Shown here piece after piece: positions 35,204 to 43,558 of a stretch of DNA of 64,000 nt (the first letter of the stretch is position 1; each line of letters begins with the position of its first letter). Below the pieces are notes generated by a model that did not search any database, had not been told where the DNA came from, and saw only the letters and a list, made by a program, of their open reading frames with translations. The DNA is taken from assembly GCA_963712175.1 (NCBI GenBank), contig CAVQGZ010000003.1, positions 1 through 64,000 of the forward strand, given 5' to 3'. Position numbers and translations under genes: made by a program. The stretch is from CAVQGZ01 sp963712175. GTDB taxonomy: Bacteria > Actinomycetota > Actinomycetes > Jiangellales > Jiangellaceae.

Positions 35204-36016
35204 CTACCCCAGGGTCACGAACCACAGCAGGCCGAGGCCCAGGCTGTTGGTCGCGAGGTGAACCACCATCGGCGGGAGCAGGCTGCGGCTGCGGTGGCGC
35301 AGCCAGCCCAGCCCTATCCCGGACGCCGTCGTGAAGACGACGGTGCCGAGCACAGCGAGCACGACCGACGCCGCCGGGGCTCCCTGCCCCGTGGCAGCAG
35401 CAAGACTTGGTGCGACGTGCCAGAGGCCGAAGAGCATGGCCGAGACAACGATCGCCCATCGGGTGCTGGCCCCGGCTCGACCGAGCAGCGCGGGGAGGGC
35501 GCCGCGAAAGGCGACCTCTTCGATCAGGACGGTTCCCAACGGGATCGTGACGAGCGCCTGGACGGCCAACGTGTCCCAGTCAGGAGTTGCCACCTGGAGG
35601 CTCTGGACCCAGGCCGCGATCGCCGGCACGACCTTGGCGAGCAGGGCCGTGACTGCGAAGCCCGAACCGAACAGGGCGAAGAACCCCAAGGACCACAGCA
35701 CGCCGCGCCGAAGCGTGCGGCCGGACAGGCCAAGGTCATGCCAGGTCGCCCGCCCCTTGCGCGTCGCCACAGCGACGATGCCCAGGGTGGCCGCGACCCC
35801 GACGACGGCGCCGGTGATCCCCAGCAAGGACGTGGCGACCTTGAGCAGGGCCAGAACGGCGATGACTGCGACGATAGGAAGCCACCGCTCGCGGTGTGGG
35901 GGCAGTGCTCGCACGACCGATGTCGCCGTCGGAGCACCGACCACGGGCTGCCTCCTGGGGCCGCTGAACGCCCAGGTGGAGCCCTGCGGATACCACCACA
36001 GTAAGGGGTCCGCCAC
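35204..36016 (-). CDS. CPBP family intramembrane glutamic endopeptidase
   Basis: 270 aa, about 8 TM. CAAX-protease motifs: EEVAFRGALPALL (EExxxR), FGLWHVAPS (His) and the final HLATNSLG. These act within the membrane; in bacteria they are often linked to immunity or protein modification. The start is GTG 36016, which leaves about 40 residues before TM1; a later start is possible. Confidence 0.88.
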   Translation of the reverse strand: MADPLLWWYPQGSTWAFSGPRRQPVVGAPTATSVVRALPPHRERWLPIVAVIAVLALLKVATSLLGITGAVVGVAATLGIVAVATRKGRATWHDLGLSGRTLRRGVLWSLGFFALFGSGFAVTALLAKVVPAIAAWVQSLQVATPDWDTLAVQALVTIPLGTVLIEEVAFRGALPALLGRAGASTRWAIVVSAMLFGLWHVAPSLAAATGQGAPAASVVLAVLGTVVFTTASGIGLGWLRHRSRSLLPPMVVHLATNSLGLGLLWFVTLG

Positions 36017-36229
36017 GTCCGGTCATCCACACGCATCCGTTATGTACAGGTTTGCTCGCGTGTCGCTCCGTCACCTCGTCAGTCTGGACCTGCACGAAGC
36101 GCGGCATCATGCGGGAACGTGCTGGAGTGAGATCGGGCGTGTCGGGCGTCGGTCCCCGAAGCCACTGCGCGGTCCGTTGTGGTCAGCGCCCCTGGTCGGG
36201 AGCCGCGAATCCCCGTAGCCTCGGGGCGC

Positions 36230-36535
36230 ATGGACCAGTGCTCGCACATCTCGTCAGTGCCCGTTCAGGACGGGGTGCTGGGCACTCCTCCCACGACGCA
36301 AGGGTGCGGCCGGTGCGAGGAGATCGGCTCGACCTGGCTGCACCTGCGGCGGTGCGTGGAGTGCGGAGCCGTGGGGTGCTGCGACGACTCACCGAACAAG
36401 CACGCCAGCGCCCACGCGCGCGAGCGCGGTCACGTGGTCATGCAGTCGTTCGAACCGGGTGAGGACTGGGTCTACTGCTTCACCGACGACGTGACGACCG
36501 AGGTCGACGGGGCCGAGAACAGCCCCTCGTACTGA
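36230..36535 (+). CDS. UBP-type zinc finger protein
   Basis: 101 aa with the ZnF-UBP pattern: an early Cys-His (DQCSHI), CGRC, CVECGAVGCCDDS, then HASAHARERGHVVM. The Cys and His residues would hold two or three Zn ions. In eukaryotes this domain binds the ubiquitin C-terminus; in actinobacteria, which lack ubiquitin, the role is unknown. No other domain. The start is ATG 36230. Confidence 0.87.
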   Translation: MDQCSHISSVPVQDGVLGTPPTTQGCGRCEEIGSTWLHLRRCVECGAVGCCDDSPNKHASAHARERGHVVMQSFEPGEDWVYCFTDDVTTEVDGAENSPSY

Positions 36536-36543
36536 CGCCGACG

Positions 36544-37572
36544 TCACTCGGCCGAGCCGACCCGAACGGCGATCTTGCCGCGAACGCGTCCTGCGTCGAG
36601 GTCCGACAGGGCCTCGGGAACCTGGTCGAGATCTACGACTCGGTCCACGGCGGGGACCACGTTGCCGGCGTCCATCAGCTGCGCCAGCCGCTCGATGGGC
36701 TCGTGGTGCTCCTTGCTGACGAATGCCGTAAGACGCTGAGAGGTGAAGGGTGACAACGCCAGGGCGCGGATCTGACGTCCGGCCCCGCCGGTCCAGCGAC
36801 CGCCGTTCTCTCCGCCCACGATGACGAGCGTGCCGTTGGGAGCCAGGACCCGTCGCAGCCGCCGCACCGGAGTGTTGCCCCCGGTGTCGATGATGAGGTC
36901 GTAGGCGGTCGAGCCGTCCGCAACATCGGTCGTCGTGTAGTCGATGACGTGGTGGGCACCGAGCGATCGCACGAGGTCGGCCTTGGCGCCGCTGGCCACG
37001 CCGGTCACCTCAGCGCCCAACGCCTTGGCTATCTGGACGGCGTAGGAGCCGACGCCACCAGACGCACCGAGGACCAGCACCTTCTGGCCCGACGTGAGCC
37101 GCCCGACGTCGGTGAGCGACTGCAGCGCAGTGATCCCCGAGACGGCGGCGACACCGGCCTCCTCCCACGAGACGTCGGCGGGCTTGGCAGCCAGCTTGTC
37201 CTGCTCAGCAGCCGCCAGCTCGGCGAACGAGCCGTCGGCGATACCGAAGACATCGTCGCCGACGGCGAACCGGGTGACCTCGCTGCCGACCGCGACGACT
37301 CGTCCGGCGACGTCCAGACCCGGGACCGGCTGCCTCGGCCTGGTCAGGCCGTAGCCGGCAAGGCGCACTGCGTAGGGCAGCCCCGTGACGAGGTGCCAGG
37401 TTCCCCGGTCGATGCCAGCTGCTCGCACCTCGACGAGCACCTGGGTCGGAGTCAGGGAGGGTCGGGCGGTGGCCTTGACCTCCAGAACGTCGGCGGAGCC
37501 GTAGCGGCTCTGGACGACGGCGCGCATCGACGTGTCGGTGCCGGGAGTGATGGTGGGTCCGGTTGTGGTCAT
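36544..37572 (-). CDS. NADP-dependent MDR oxidoreductase
   Basis: 342 aa zinc-independent MDR (quinone reductase-like). RAVVQSRYGSADVLEV, VPGLDVAGRVVAVG, GASGGVGSYAVQIAKALGA (nucleotide loop), and the C-terminal GRVRGKIAVRV. AGGAG sits 7 bp upstream of the ATG at 37572. It is divergent from a TetR gene; twin palindromes between them make it the likely target of that repressor. Confidence 0.9.
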   Translation of the reverse strand: MTTTGPTITPGTDTSMRAVVQSRYGSADVLEVKATARPSLTPTQVLVEVRAAGIDRGTWHLVTGLPYAVRLAGYGLTRPRQPVPGLDVAGRVVAVGSEVTRFAVGDDVFGIADGSFAELAAAEQDKLAAKPADVSWEEAGVAAVSGITALQSLTDVGRLTSGQKVLVLGASGGVGSYAVQIAKALGAEVTGVASGAKADLVRSLGAHHVIDYTTTDVADGSTAYDLIIDTGGNTPVRRLRRVLAPNGTLVIVGGENGGRWTGGAGRQIRALALSPFTSQRLTAFVSKEHHEPIERLAQLMDAGNVVPAVDRVVDLDQVPEALSDLDAGRVRGKIAVRVGSAE

Positions 37573-37596
37573 GGCTACTCCTGATGAGCGAGGATT

Positions 37597-37645
37597 CGTA
37601 CTTAGTACGAGGCTGTGTTGGACGACCTTAGCCGTACTAAGTACG
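37597..37645. promoter_or_regulatory. twin palindromic TetR operators in a divergent promoter
   Basis: CGTACTTAGTACG (37597-37609) and CGTACTAAGTACG (37633-37645), 36 bp centre to centre, differ only in the central bases. The second overlaps a likely -10 (TACGAT, 37642-37647) with TTGGAC at 37618-37623 18 bp before it, for the TetR gene. The first is 25 bp ahead of the MDR start. Shared control by one dimer type is the natural reading. Confidence 0.78.
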
Positions 37646-37676
37646 ATGATGCAAGCCTGCACGAAAGGACACCCCT

Positions 37677-38360
37677 GTGACCGCGACAGAGCCGCGGCTC
37701 GACGGCGCTCGCCGCCCGCTCACCCGCGAGCGGGTCCTCGAGGGTGCTGTGGCTCTCGCGGACACCATCGGCGTCGAGACGCTGACCATCCGTCGGCTAG
37801 CCCAGGAGCTGGGCGTCAAGCCCATGACGATCTACCACTACGTACCCGGCAAGGACGCAATCCTCGACGGGATGGTCGACCTCGTCTTCGCCGAGATCGA
37901 CCTCCCGGCCGGAGACGGCTGGCGGGCAGCGCTTCGACACCGGTGCATGTCCGCGCGCGAGGTGCTGCGCCGGCACCCGTGGGCACCGCCGCTCATGGAG
38001 TCCCGCACCAATCCCGGCCCTGCCACGCTGCGCCACCACGACGCCGTGCTGGCCTGCCTCCTCGCCGGCGGGCTGTCGTTGCAGACAACAGCGCACACCG
38101 TTGCCGTGCTGGACAGCTTCATCTACGGCTTCGCACTGCAGGAGGCAAACCTGCCCTTCGGTGGTAATGAGCGGATCGGCGAGCTCGCTGAGCAGATCGT
38201 CGACGCGATGCCCGAGGACGAGTACCCGGCGATGGTGGAGTTCACCCGCGACCACGTCCTGCGGCCGGGCTACAGCTTCGGCCGGTCCTTCGAGTTCGGG
38301 CTGGACTTGCTTCTCGACGGTCTGGAGTCCGCCGCCGCAGCTGAGGGCGAAGGGCCATGA
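37677..38360 (+). CDS. TetR-class repressor (TetR C-terminal domain type)
   Basis: 227 aa. The helix-turn-helix is ALADTIGVETLTIRRLAQELGVKPMTIYHYVPGKDAILD; the rest fits the tetracycline-repressor-type C-terminal domain (FAEIDLPAGDGWRAALR, HPWAPPLM). GTG 37677 has AAAGGA 8 bp before. It is divergent from an MDR oxidoreductase and probably controls both genes through the twin operators. Confidence 0.9.
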   Translation: MTATEPRLDGARRPLTRERVLEGAVALADTIGVETLTIRRLAQELGVKPMTIYHYVPGKDAILDGMVDLVFAEIDLPAGDGWRAALRHRCMSAREVLRRHPWAPPLMESRTNPGPATLRHHDAVLACLLAGGLSLQTTAHTVAVLDSFIYGFALQEANLPFGGNERIGELAEQIVDAMPEDEYPAMVEFTRDHVLRPGYSFGRSFEFGLDLLLDGLESAAAAEGEGP

Positions 38361-38473
38361 GCTGAGAGCTGAGCTGTCGACCTGCGGCTGGGCTGCAACA
38401 CCCGCGACGTGCCCAGCATCGACGGCCGCGGTGACGTAGTCTCCGCGTACTCATCACCCGACAGGAGCCCTCC

Positions 38474-38863
38474 ATGTTTCTTCAAGACTCGGCCGATACC
38501 GGCAGCCTCGTGCTCAGCACGTTCTTCCTGGTCTTCGGCATCGTCTGGTTCGTTCTGGTACTCGTCGCCGGGTGGAAGATGTACGAGAAGGCGTCCCAGC
38601 CGGGGTGGGTCGCGATCATCCCGATCCTCAACATGTTCGGGATGGTCAAGATCGTGCACCGGCCCTGGTGGTGGCTTCTTCTGCTGCTGATCCCCTTCGC
38701 CAACATCGTCGTGTTCGCGATTCTGATGAACGACCTGTCCAAGGCGTTCGGCCGTGGGTTCGGAACCACGCTTCTGCTGTTCTTCCTGACGCCCATCGGC
38801 TACCTGCTGCTCGGGTTCGGCGACGACGCCTACGCGCTCGAGCCTGACCCGATCTTCGGCTGA
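38474..38863 (+). CDS. DUF5684 small membrane protein
   Basis: 129 aa, about 4 TM, with the family motifs AGWKMYEKASQPGWVAIIPILN, RPWWWLLLLLIPFANIV and LSKAFGRGFG. Function unknown. AGGAG precedes the ATG at 38474. It converges on the hydrolase-SRPBCC gene with 4 bp between. Confidence 0.85.
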   Translation: MFLQDSADTGSLVLSTFFLVFGIVWFVLVLVAGWKMYEKASQPGWVAIIPILNMFGMVKIVHRPWWWLLLLLIPFANIVVFAILMNDLSKAFGRGFGTTLLLFFLTPIGYLLLGFGDDAYALEPDPIFG

Positions 38864-38867
38864 CTGC

Positions 38868-40283
38868 TCAACGAACGACGTCGCTCTCGACCCCACGCTT
38901 CAGTGCGAGCAGCGACGGCTCGAGCTGCCTCGCGGCACGCTTCCACAGCACAGCCAGCGGCATCTCGAACCCTGAGCGAGCCGCCAGGCCCTGCCGGTAG
39001 GTGACGCGCGTGCCTGAGTCGGTCGGCTCGAGCACGACCGACTCAGCCATGGCCTCGAGCACCGGCAGCGTGGACGAGATGATCGCGAAGGCAAAGTGGC
39101 GCTCAGGGCTCCAGACGGTGAAGACCTCGTCGAAACGCAGCGGCCCGGCGGTGACCCGTCGGCGACCGCCGACGCCCGTCGACCGGCCGCTGACCAGCAC
39201 GTGCCTTACCCCGGCGAACCACTCAGGCCAGCTCGAGTGGTCAGCGATGTGCGACCAGACGAGGCTTGGCGAGGCGTCGATGGTCACCGACTCCTCGACG
39301 CGGATGGGAGCCTGGTCGATCCAGTCCGGGCCGGGCAGGCTGGTGAAGGCGTCCTCGCCGAAGGAGTTGGGCAGCCGGAGCCACTCGGTGAGAAAGCCCA
39401 GCTGAGACGCCCAGAAGTCCTGACTCTTGCGCGGCGACCTGGCCGAGTCGAAGGCATGGGGCACCCCGTCGACCTCGACCAGCTCGACTGGCACGCCCGC
39501 GTCAGCCAGGCGGCTGGCGTACTGACGGTCCTCGAGCAGGAAGAGATCAGCCGTCCCCACACCTACCCACGTCGGGGGCAGGCCGGACAGGTCGTCTCGA
39601 CGTGCTGGCACCGCGTAGGCGGGAACGTCGGGCTCACCCGGTGGCCGACCGAGGTAGGACGACCACCCCGTCCGATTGCTGACGTGGTTCCACACCGGGT
39701 TGGCGTGCACGTCGGCCCCGGGATCGACCGTCGTGCGGTCGTCCAGCATGGGATAGACCAGCAGCTGCGCGACCGGCTGGGTCCCCGACTCGTCCACCAG
39801 TCGCTGCGCCAGTGCGGCGGCTAGCCCACCGCCCGCGCTGGTACCGCCCACCGCGACGCGCTGCGGGTCGACGCCCAACCTCGCAGCGTTGCCGTGCAGC
39901 CAACGCCAGGCGGCGAGGCAGTCGTCAAGCCCTGCCGGGAAGGGGTGCTCGGGGGCCAGCCGGTAGCGCACCGACACCACAGTGATCCCCAGGGCGGCTG
40001 CGTAGCCGGAGAGGCGAGGATCCTCCTGCTCGGGCCGCCCCAGGACGAACCCGCCCCCGTGCGCCCAGAGCAGGGCTGCTGGCGCCGAGACGACGTCCGG
40101 TGTGTAGACGCGGACCCGAGCGCTGCCGTCGGCCTCGTCGCGCACGCGAACACCGGGTCCAGGTCGGGAGATCCTCGCCGACAGGTTCATGCCCAGCCGC
40201 AGCAGCGGAAGCGTCCTCTCGTCGACCCCACGACGAGGCATCAGCCGCGCCACCCAGCGGTAGTCGGGATCCATCGTCACCAT
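38868..40283 (-). CDS. HSL-type esterase fused to a C-terminal SRPBCC domain
   Basis: 471 aa. Residues 1-310 are a hormone-sensitive-lipase-type alpha/beta hydrolase: HGGG (75-78), elbow GTSAGG with Ser149, an acid near DLFLLED, and GVPHAFD with His. Residues 325-471 are an SRPBCC/polyketide-cyclase-like helix-grip domain (RVEESVTIDASPSLVWSHIADHSSWPEWFAGV). The frame is continuous through the junction, with no start codon or ribosome site needed. The fused domain could bind the acyl product. GAGAGGA precedes ATG 40283. Confidence 0.88.
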   Translation of the reverse strand: MVTMDPDYRWVARLMPRRGVDERTLPLLRLGMNLSARISRPGPGVRVRDEADGSARVRVYTPDVVSAPAALLWAHGGGFVLGRPEQEDPRLSGYAAALGITVVSVRYRLAPEHPFPAGLDDCLAAWRWLHGNAARLGVDPQRVAVGGTSAGGGLAAALAQRLVDESGTQPVAQLLVYPMLDDRTTVDPGADVHANPVWNHVSNRTGWSSYLGRPPGEPDVPAYAVPARRDDLSGLPPTWVGVGTADLFLLEDRQYASRLADAGVPVELVEVDGVPHAFDSARSPRKSQDFWASQLGFLTEWLRLPNSFGEDAFTSLPGPDWIDQAPIRVEESVTIDASPSLVWSHIADHSSWPEWFAGVRHVLVSGRSTGVGGRRRVTAGPLRFDEVFTVWSPERHFAFAIISSTLPVLEAMAESVVLEPTDSGTRVTYRQGLAARSGFEMPLAVLWKRAARQLEPSLLALKRGVESDVVR

Positions 40284-40412
40284 TCGCTGCGTCCTCTCGC
40301 TGTGACCTTGGGGACGGTAGTGGCTGCGGTCAGGCGATCTCCCCCGATACGCCGGTATCAGCGCCGACGCCGGGACTTCTGGCCCGAGCCCTCAGGACCA
40401 GGGAGGCGGATG

Positions 40413-40443
40413 ATTCGAGCGTGGTCGAATCGATCCTGATCGA
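40413..40443. promoter_or_regulatory. ArsR-type operator over the start codon
   Basis: Two overlapping dyads: ATTCGA-6-TCGAAT (40413-40430), which straddles the GTG at 40421, and TCGAT-4-ATCGA (40430-40443). TCGAAT recurs at 40440 and 40445. This AT-richer patch in GC-rich DNA is a likely autoregulatory site for the ArsR protein. Confidence 0.55.
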
Positions 40444-40720
40444 ATCGAATCCGGTCGCCGAGGCCGTGAGGCTGCTGGCGTGCGTAGCTGATCCGGTCCG
40501 GTGGCGCCTGGTCGCCGAGCTCACCCACCGCGGCCGGCGCTGCGTCTGCGACCTCCAGCAGGTCGGTGGCGTAGCGCCGAACGTGCTGTCCTACCACCTC
40601 AAGGTGCTGCGAGAGGCCGGGCTGGTCACGGCCACGCGCCGGGGTCGCTGGGTCGACTACGAACTCACCGCAGATGCCCAGGCCCGGCTGCGCAGGGCCC
40701 TCCCGGTGGCGATCCCATGA
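40421..40720 (+). CDS. ArsR/SmtB family metal- or thiol-sensing repressor
   Basis: 99 aa winged helix. LLACVADPVRWRLVAEL, then RRCVCDLQQVGGVAPNVLSYHLKVLREAGLV with the CVCDL pair of Cys seen in arsenite-sensing ArsR. GTG 40421 is chosen as the start; GGAGG lies upstream at a long spacing. It overlaps the permease start by ATGA, so it heads a three-gene operon. Confidence 0.88.
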   Translation: MVESILIESNPVAEAVRLLACVADPVRWRLVAELTHRGRRCVCDLQQVGGVAPNVLSYHLKVLREAGLVTATRRGRWVDYELTADAQARLRRALPVAIP

Positions 40721-41772
40721 GCGTGCTCGCCCGGCCTCCGCAGCACGGAAGCACGCGTGCCCACCAGGGCTGGCTCGGGCTGGTCGGGGCGGGGGCGGTG
40801 TGGGTTCTCCTGTACGGGCTCAACGAACGGCTGTGGCCGCTGCTGCTCGGCGAATGGCTTGGTCTGGACCTGTCGACCCGAGTCGGAGAGAGCCTCTCGT
40901 TCTTCCTCTACGACACCGTCAAGATCATGTTGCTGCTGGTCGGGCTGGTGTTCCTGGTCGGCATGCTGCGAACCACACTGTCGCCCGAGCGTGTTCGCGG
41001 GTTCCTCACCGGGCGGGGCTTGCCAGCGGGAGTAGTTCTTGCCGCCTTGCTCGGCGCCGTGACCCCCTTCTGCTCGTGCTCGTCGATCCCGCTGTTCATC
41101 GGTTTCGTCGCCGCCGGCATCCCCCTGAGCATCACCATGACCTTCCTGATCGCCTCCCCGCTGATCAACGAAGTCGCCGTCGTGCTGCTCGGCGGGACGT
41201 TCGGCTGGGGCATCACCGCGGTCTACGTCGTGGCCGGGCTGGCCCTGGCCATCGCCGCCGGACTGGCACTGTCCCGGATGAACCTCGACCGCTGGGTCGA
41301 GCCGTTTGTCTTCTCCACTCCCGTCGCGGTCCTGGGCGCCGAGGTTGGACGGCCGACGCTGACAGCGCGAATCGAGGCTGCCCGCACCGAGACCCGCGAC
41401 ATCGTCGTCAAGGTGTGGCCCTACGTGCTTGTCGGCGTCGGTGTCGGGGCCCTCATCCACGGGTGGGTCCCCGCAGACTTCTTCACCAGCTATGCCGGGT
41501 CGGACAACCCTCTGGCGGTCCCCCTTGCCACGCTCGCCGGCATCCCCCTGTACGCCAACGCCGCCGGCGTCATCCCGCTGGCCGAGGCGTTGTGGGCCAA
41601 GGGCGTGGCACTCGGTACCGTCATGGCGTTCATGATGAGCGTGGTAGCTCTCTCGCTCCCCTCGCTGGTCATGCTCCGCCGCGTGCTGCGCATGCCCCTG
41701 CTCGTGCTGTTCACCTGCATCGTCGCGGCCGGGATCGTCGTTATCGGTCTTCTGCTCAACCTCGTCACGTGA
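40717..41772 (+). CDS. permease of the DUF318/ArsP type
   Basis: 351 aa, about 8-9 TM. The signature TPFCSCSSIPLFIGF and the loop ASPLINEVAVVLLGG are those of predicted permeases that include the organoarsenical exporter ArsP. The Cys pair in CSCSS may bind the substrate. It is coupled to ArsR upstream and followed 14 bp later by a small thioredoxin-like protein. Export of an arsenical or other soft-metal compound is likely but unproven. Confidence 0.87.
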   Translation: MSVLARPPQHGSTRAHQGWLGLVGAGAVWVLLYGLNERLWPLLLGEWLGLDLSTRVGESLSFFLYDTVKIMLLLVGLVFLVGMLRTTLSPERVRGFLTGRGLPAGVVLAALLGAVTPFCSCSSIPLFIGFVAAGIPLSITMTFLIASPLINEVAVVLLGGTFGWGITAVYVVAGLALAIAAGLALSRMNLDRWVEPFVFSTPVAVLGAEVGRPTLTARIEAARTETRDIVVKVWPYVLVGVGVGALIHGWVPADFFTSYAGSDNPLAVPLATLAGIPLYANAAGVIPLAEALWAKGVALGTVMAFMMSVVALSLPSLVMLRRVLRMPLLVLFTCIVAAGIVVIGLLLNLVT

Positions 41773-41786
41773 CCTACGGAGGAGCC

Positions 41787-42026
41787 ATGGACATCAAGAT
41801 CCTTGGACCCGGCTGCAAGAACTGCCGCAATCTTGAGGAGCACACCAGACAGGCTCTCGCCGGGCTGGGACTCGACGCGACCGTCGAGAAGGTCACGGAC
41901 TACGCCGCGATCGCCCGGTACGGCGTGATGCACACCCCGGGCCTGGTGGTCGACGATACGGTCCTCGTGTCCGGCCGCGTCCCTAGTGTCAGCGAGATCT
42001 CCGTCCTGCTGGCCGGGGCCGGCTGA
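41787..42026 (+). CDS. small thioredoxin-fold redox protein (TM0996 type)
   Basis: 79 aa: MDIKILGPGCKNCRNLEEH with CxxC, then the cis-Pro loop GVMHTPGLVVDD and VSGRVPSVSEI. This matches the small thioredoxin-fold proteins found beside DUF318 permeases. GGAGGAG precedes the ATG. It is the third gene of the ArsR operon, probably reducing or handing over the permease's substrate. Confidence 0.87.
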   Translation: MDIKILGPGCKNCRNLEEHTRQALAGLGLDATVEKVTDYAAIARYGVMHTPGLVVDDTVLVSGRVPSVSEISVLLAGAG

Positions 42027-42080
42027 GCCGAGCAGGGCTAGGGTCTGTTCCGAGGCCCACCAGGGCGGGAGGCTGGGGAG

Positions 42081-43106
42081 GTGCGCACCTCGAGCAGTGG
42101 GGCCGATAGCAGGGCCTGGACTGAGCGGCTCGTCGACTCCGTGACCACCACCTCCTCGGATGAGGGGGTCGACGCGCCCGACACGTCAGCCGCTACTTCC
42201 CGCCGACCCGGCCTCGGGCTGACGACGAAGCCCGTTGCACGCGAGGCGGGCATCGTGGTGGTCGTCTACCTGATCTACGGCCAGGTGCGCAATCTCGTCG
42301 ACGGCCGGGTGAGTACGGCCGAGGCCTTCGCCTCGTGGCTTCTGGCGCTCGAAAGGTCGTGGGGCCTCGACATCGAGCTGGGGATCAACGAGTGGGTCAC
42401 GGCACGCGAACCGATCGCCGTCACGATGAACTACTACTACGCGACGCTGCACCTGCTGGTGCCGGTCGCGGTGCTCGTGTGGCTGTGGCGTCGCCACCGC
42501 ACGGCCTACTCGCTGAGCCGCAACGCGCTCGTTCTCGGCAGTCTCATCGCATTGCTCGGATACTGGCTTCTTCCGCTGGCCCCTCCGCGTCTTCTCCCTG
42601 AGCTGGGCTACATCGACACGTTCTGGTACTACGACACCTGGGGTTCGTTGTCCGACCCAGCTCTGGCCCGCTTCAGCAACCAGTACGCCGCCATGCCGTC
42701 CCTGCATGTGGGCTGGGCGCTGTGGGTGGGTGCCGTGCTCCTCCTGGTGTCCCGCCGATGGTGGGTCCGCGCCCTCGCGGTCGCCTACCCCGCCGCGACC
42801 GTGGTCGTCGTCATGGGCACTGCCAACCACTTCGTCCTCGACGCCGTCGGCTCGGTCGTCGTCATGGGAGCCGGGGGCTTGCTCGCGGTGGTCTGGTTGG
42901 GCCCCGAGGCCTGGCGCCCGCAACGACGCACGGCCGCGGCCGTCACTGCACTCCTCGCGGTTGCCCTCGCATCGCTGGTGCTCACCCTTCGGCCCCCCTA
43001 CGAGGCCGCGGAGCCCGTCCTTCGCGCCGATGCGCAGCCGGACCCCATCACCGCCGAGTACCGAGGTGCCCCGCCCCCTGCGCCCAGTGCTGAGCTCTCC
43101 CACTGA
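42081..43106 (+). CDS. PAP2 superfamily phosphatase/transferase (inositolphosphotransferase-like)
   Basis: 341 aa, about 6 TM. PAP2 motifs: PSLHVGWA (His in the middle motif) and TANHFVLDAVGS (His and Asp); PPRLLPELGYIDTF is typical of the inositol phosphorylceramide synthase-like group. The N-terminal ~50 residues are disordered. It likely acts on a lipid phosphate or polyol lipid at the outer face. GGGGAGGTG overlaps the GTG start at 42081. Confidence 0.87.
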   Translation: MRTSSSGADSRAWTERLVDSVTTTSSDEGVDAPDTSAATSRRPGLGLTTKPVAREAGIVVVVYLIYGQVRNLVDGRVSTAEAFASWLLALERSWGLDIELGINEWVTAREPIAVTMNYYYATLHLLVPVAVLVWLWRRHRTAYSLSRNALVLGSLIALLGYWLLPLAPPRLLPELGYIDTFWYYDTWGSLSDPALARFSNQYAAMPSLHVGWALWVGAVLLLVSRRWWVRALAVAYPAATVVVVMGTANHFVLDAVGSVVVMGAGGLLAVVWLGPEAWRPQRRTAAAVTALLAVALASLVLTLRPPYEAAEPVLRADAQPDPITAEYRGAPPPAPSAELSH

Positions 43107-43157
43107 ACGGACCGCCCGGATACTGTCGCGGGACCAGTCGAGACACGGGAGAGACCA

Positions 43158-43481
43158 GTGGGCGACAAGGACGCTCGATTCACCGAGTCAGTCGGCACGC
43201 TGGCCGAGGAGGTGGTCGACGTGCTGGCACCCCTCGGGGACGTGAGGTGGAAGAAGATGTTCGGCGGGGCCGGGATCTTCCTCGAGGACCACATGTTCGG
43301 TCTCATCGATGCCCACGCTCAGCTGCACCTCAAGGTGGGCGATAACAACCGGGAGCGCTTCGAGCGGGCCGGCTCGGTGAAGCATGCGCGCATGCCGTAC
43401 TACACCGTCCCTGACGTCGTCGTGGAGGACGACGCTCGCCTTCTCGAGTGGGCGAGGGCATCCGCCGCCCTGGCGACCTAG
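43158..43481 (+). CDS. TfoX N-terminal domain protein
   Basis: 107 aa with the TfoX-N pattern: VRWKKMFGGAGIFLEDHMFGLI, then LHLKVGDNNRERFE and MPYYTVPDVV. In gammaproteobacteria TfoX/Sxy controls competence; stand-alone copies are common elsewhere with unknown roles. The start is GTG at 43158. Confidence 0.88.
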   Translation: MGDKDARFTESVGTLAEEVVDVLAPLGDVRWKKMFGGAGIFLEDHMFGLIDAHAQLHLKVGDNNRERFERAGSVKHARMPYYTVPDVVVEDDARLLEWARASAALAT

Positions 43482-43518
43482 CCCCGCCGCGGAACGCCGG
43501 AGGCATGACCCTCGCATT

Positions 43519-43552
43519 GGCTATTGACATTAGCCCATGCGCTACATACTCT
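43519..43552 (+). promoter_or_regulatory. promoter with dyad, leaderless hydrolase start
   Basis: TTGACA (43524-43529), 17 bp, TACTCT (43547-43552), and the ATG of the hydrolase 7 bp later. The -35 lies within a dyad GGCTA-TTGACAT-TAGCC (43519-43535) with 14 of 16 symmetric bases; another TAGCC is at 43552-43556. It is a likely operator for the TetR in the same operon. Confidence 0.6.
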
Positions 43553-43558
43553 AGCCAT

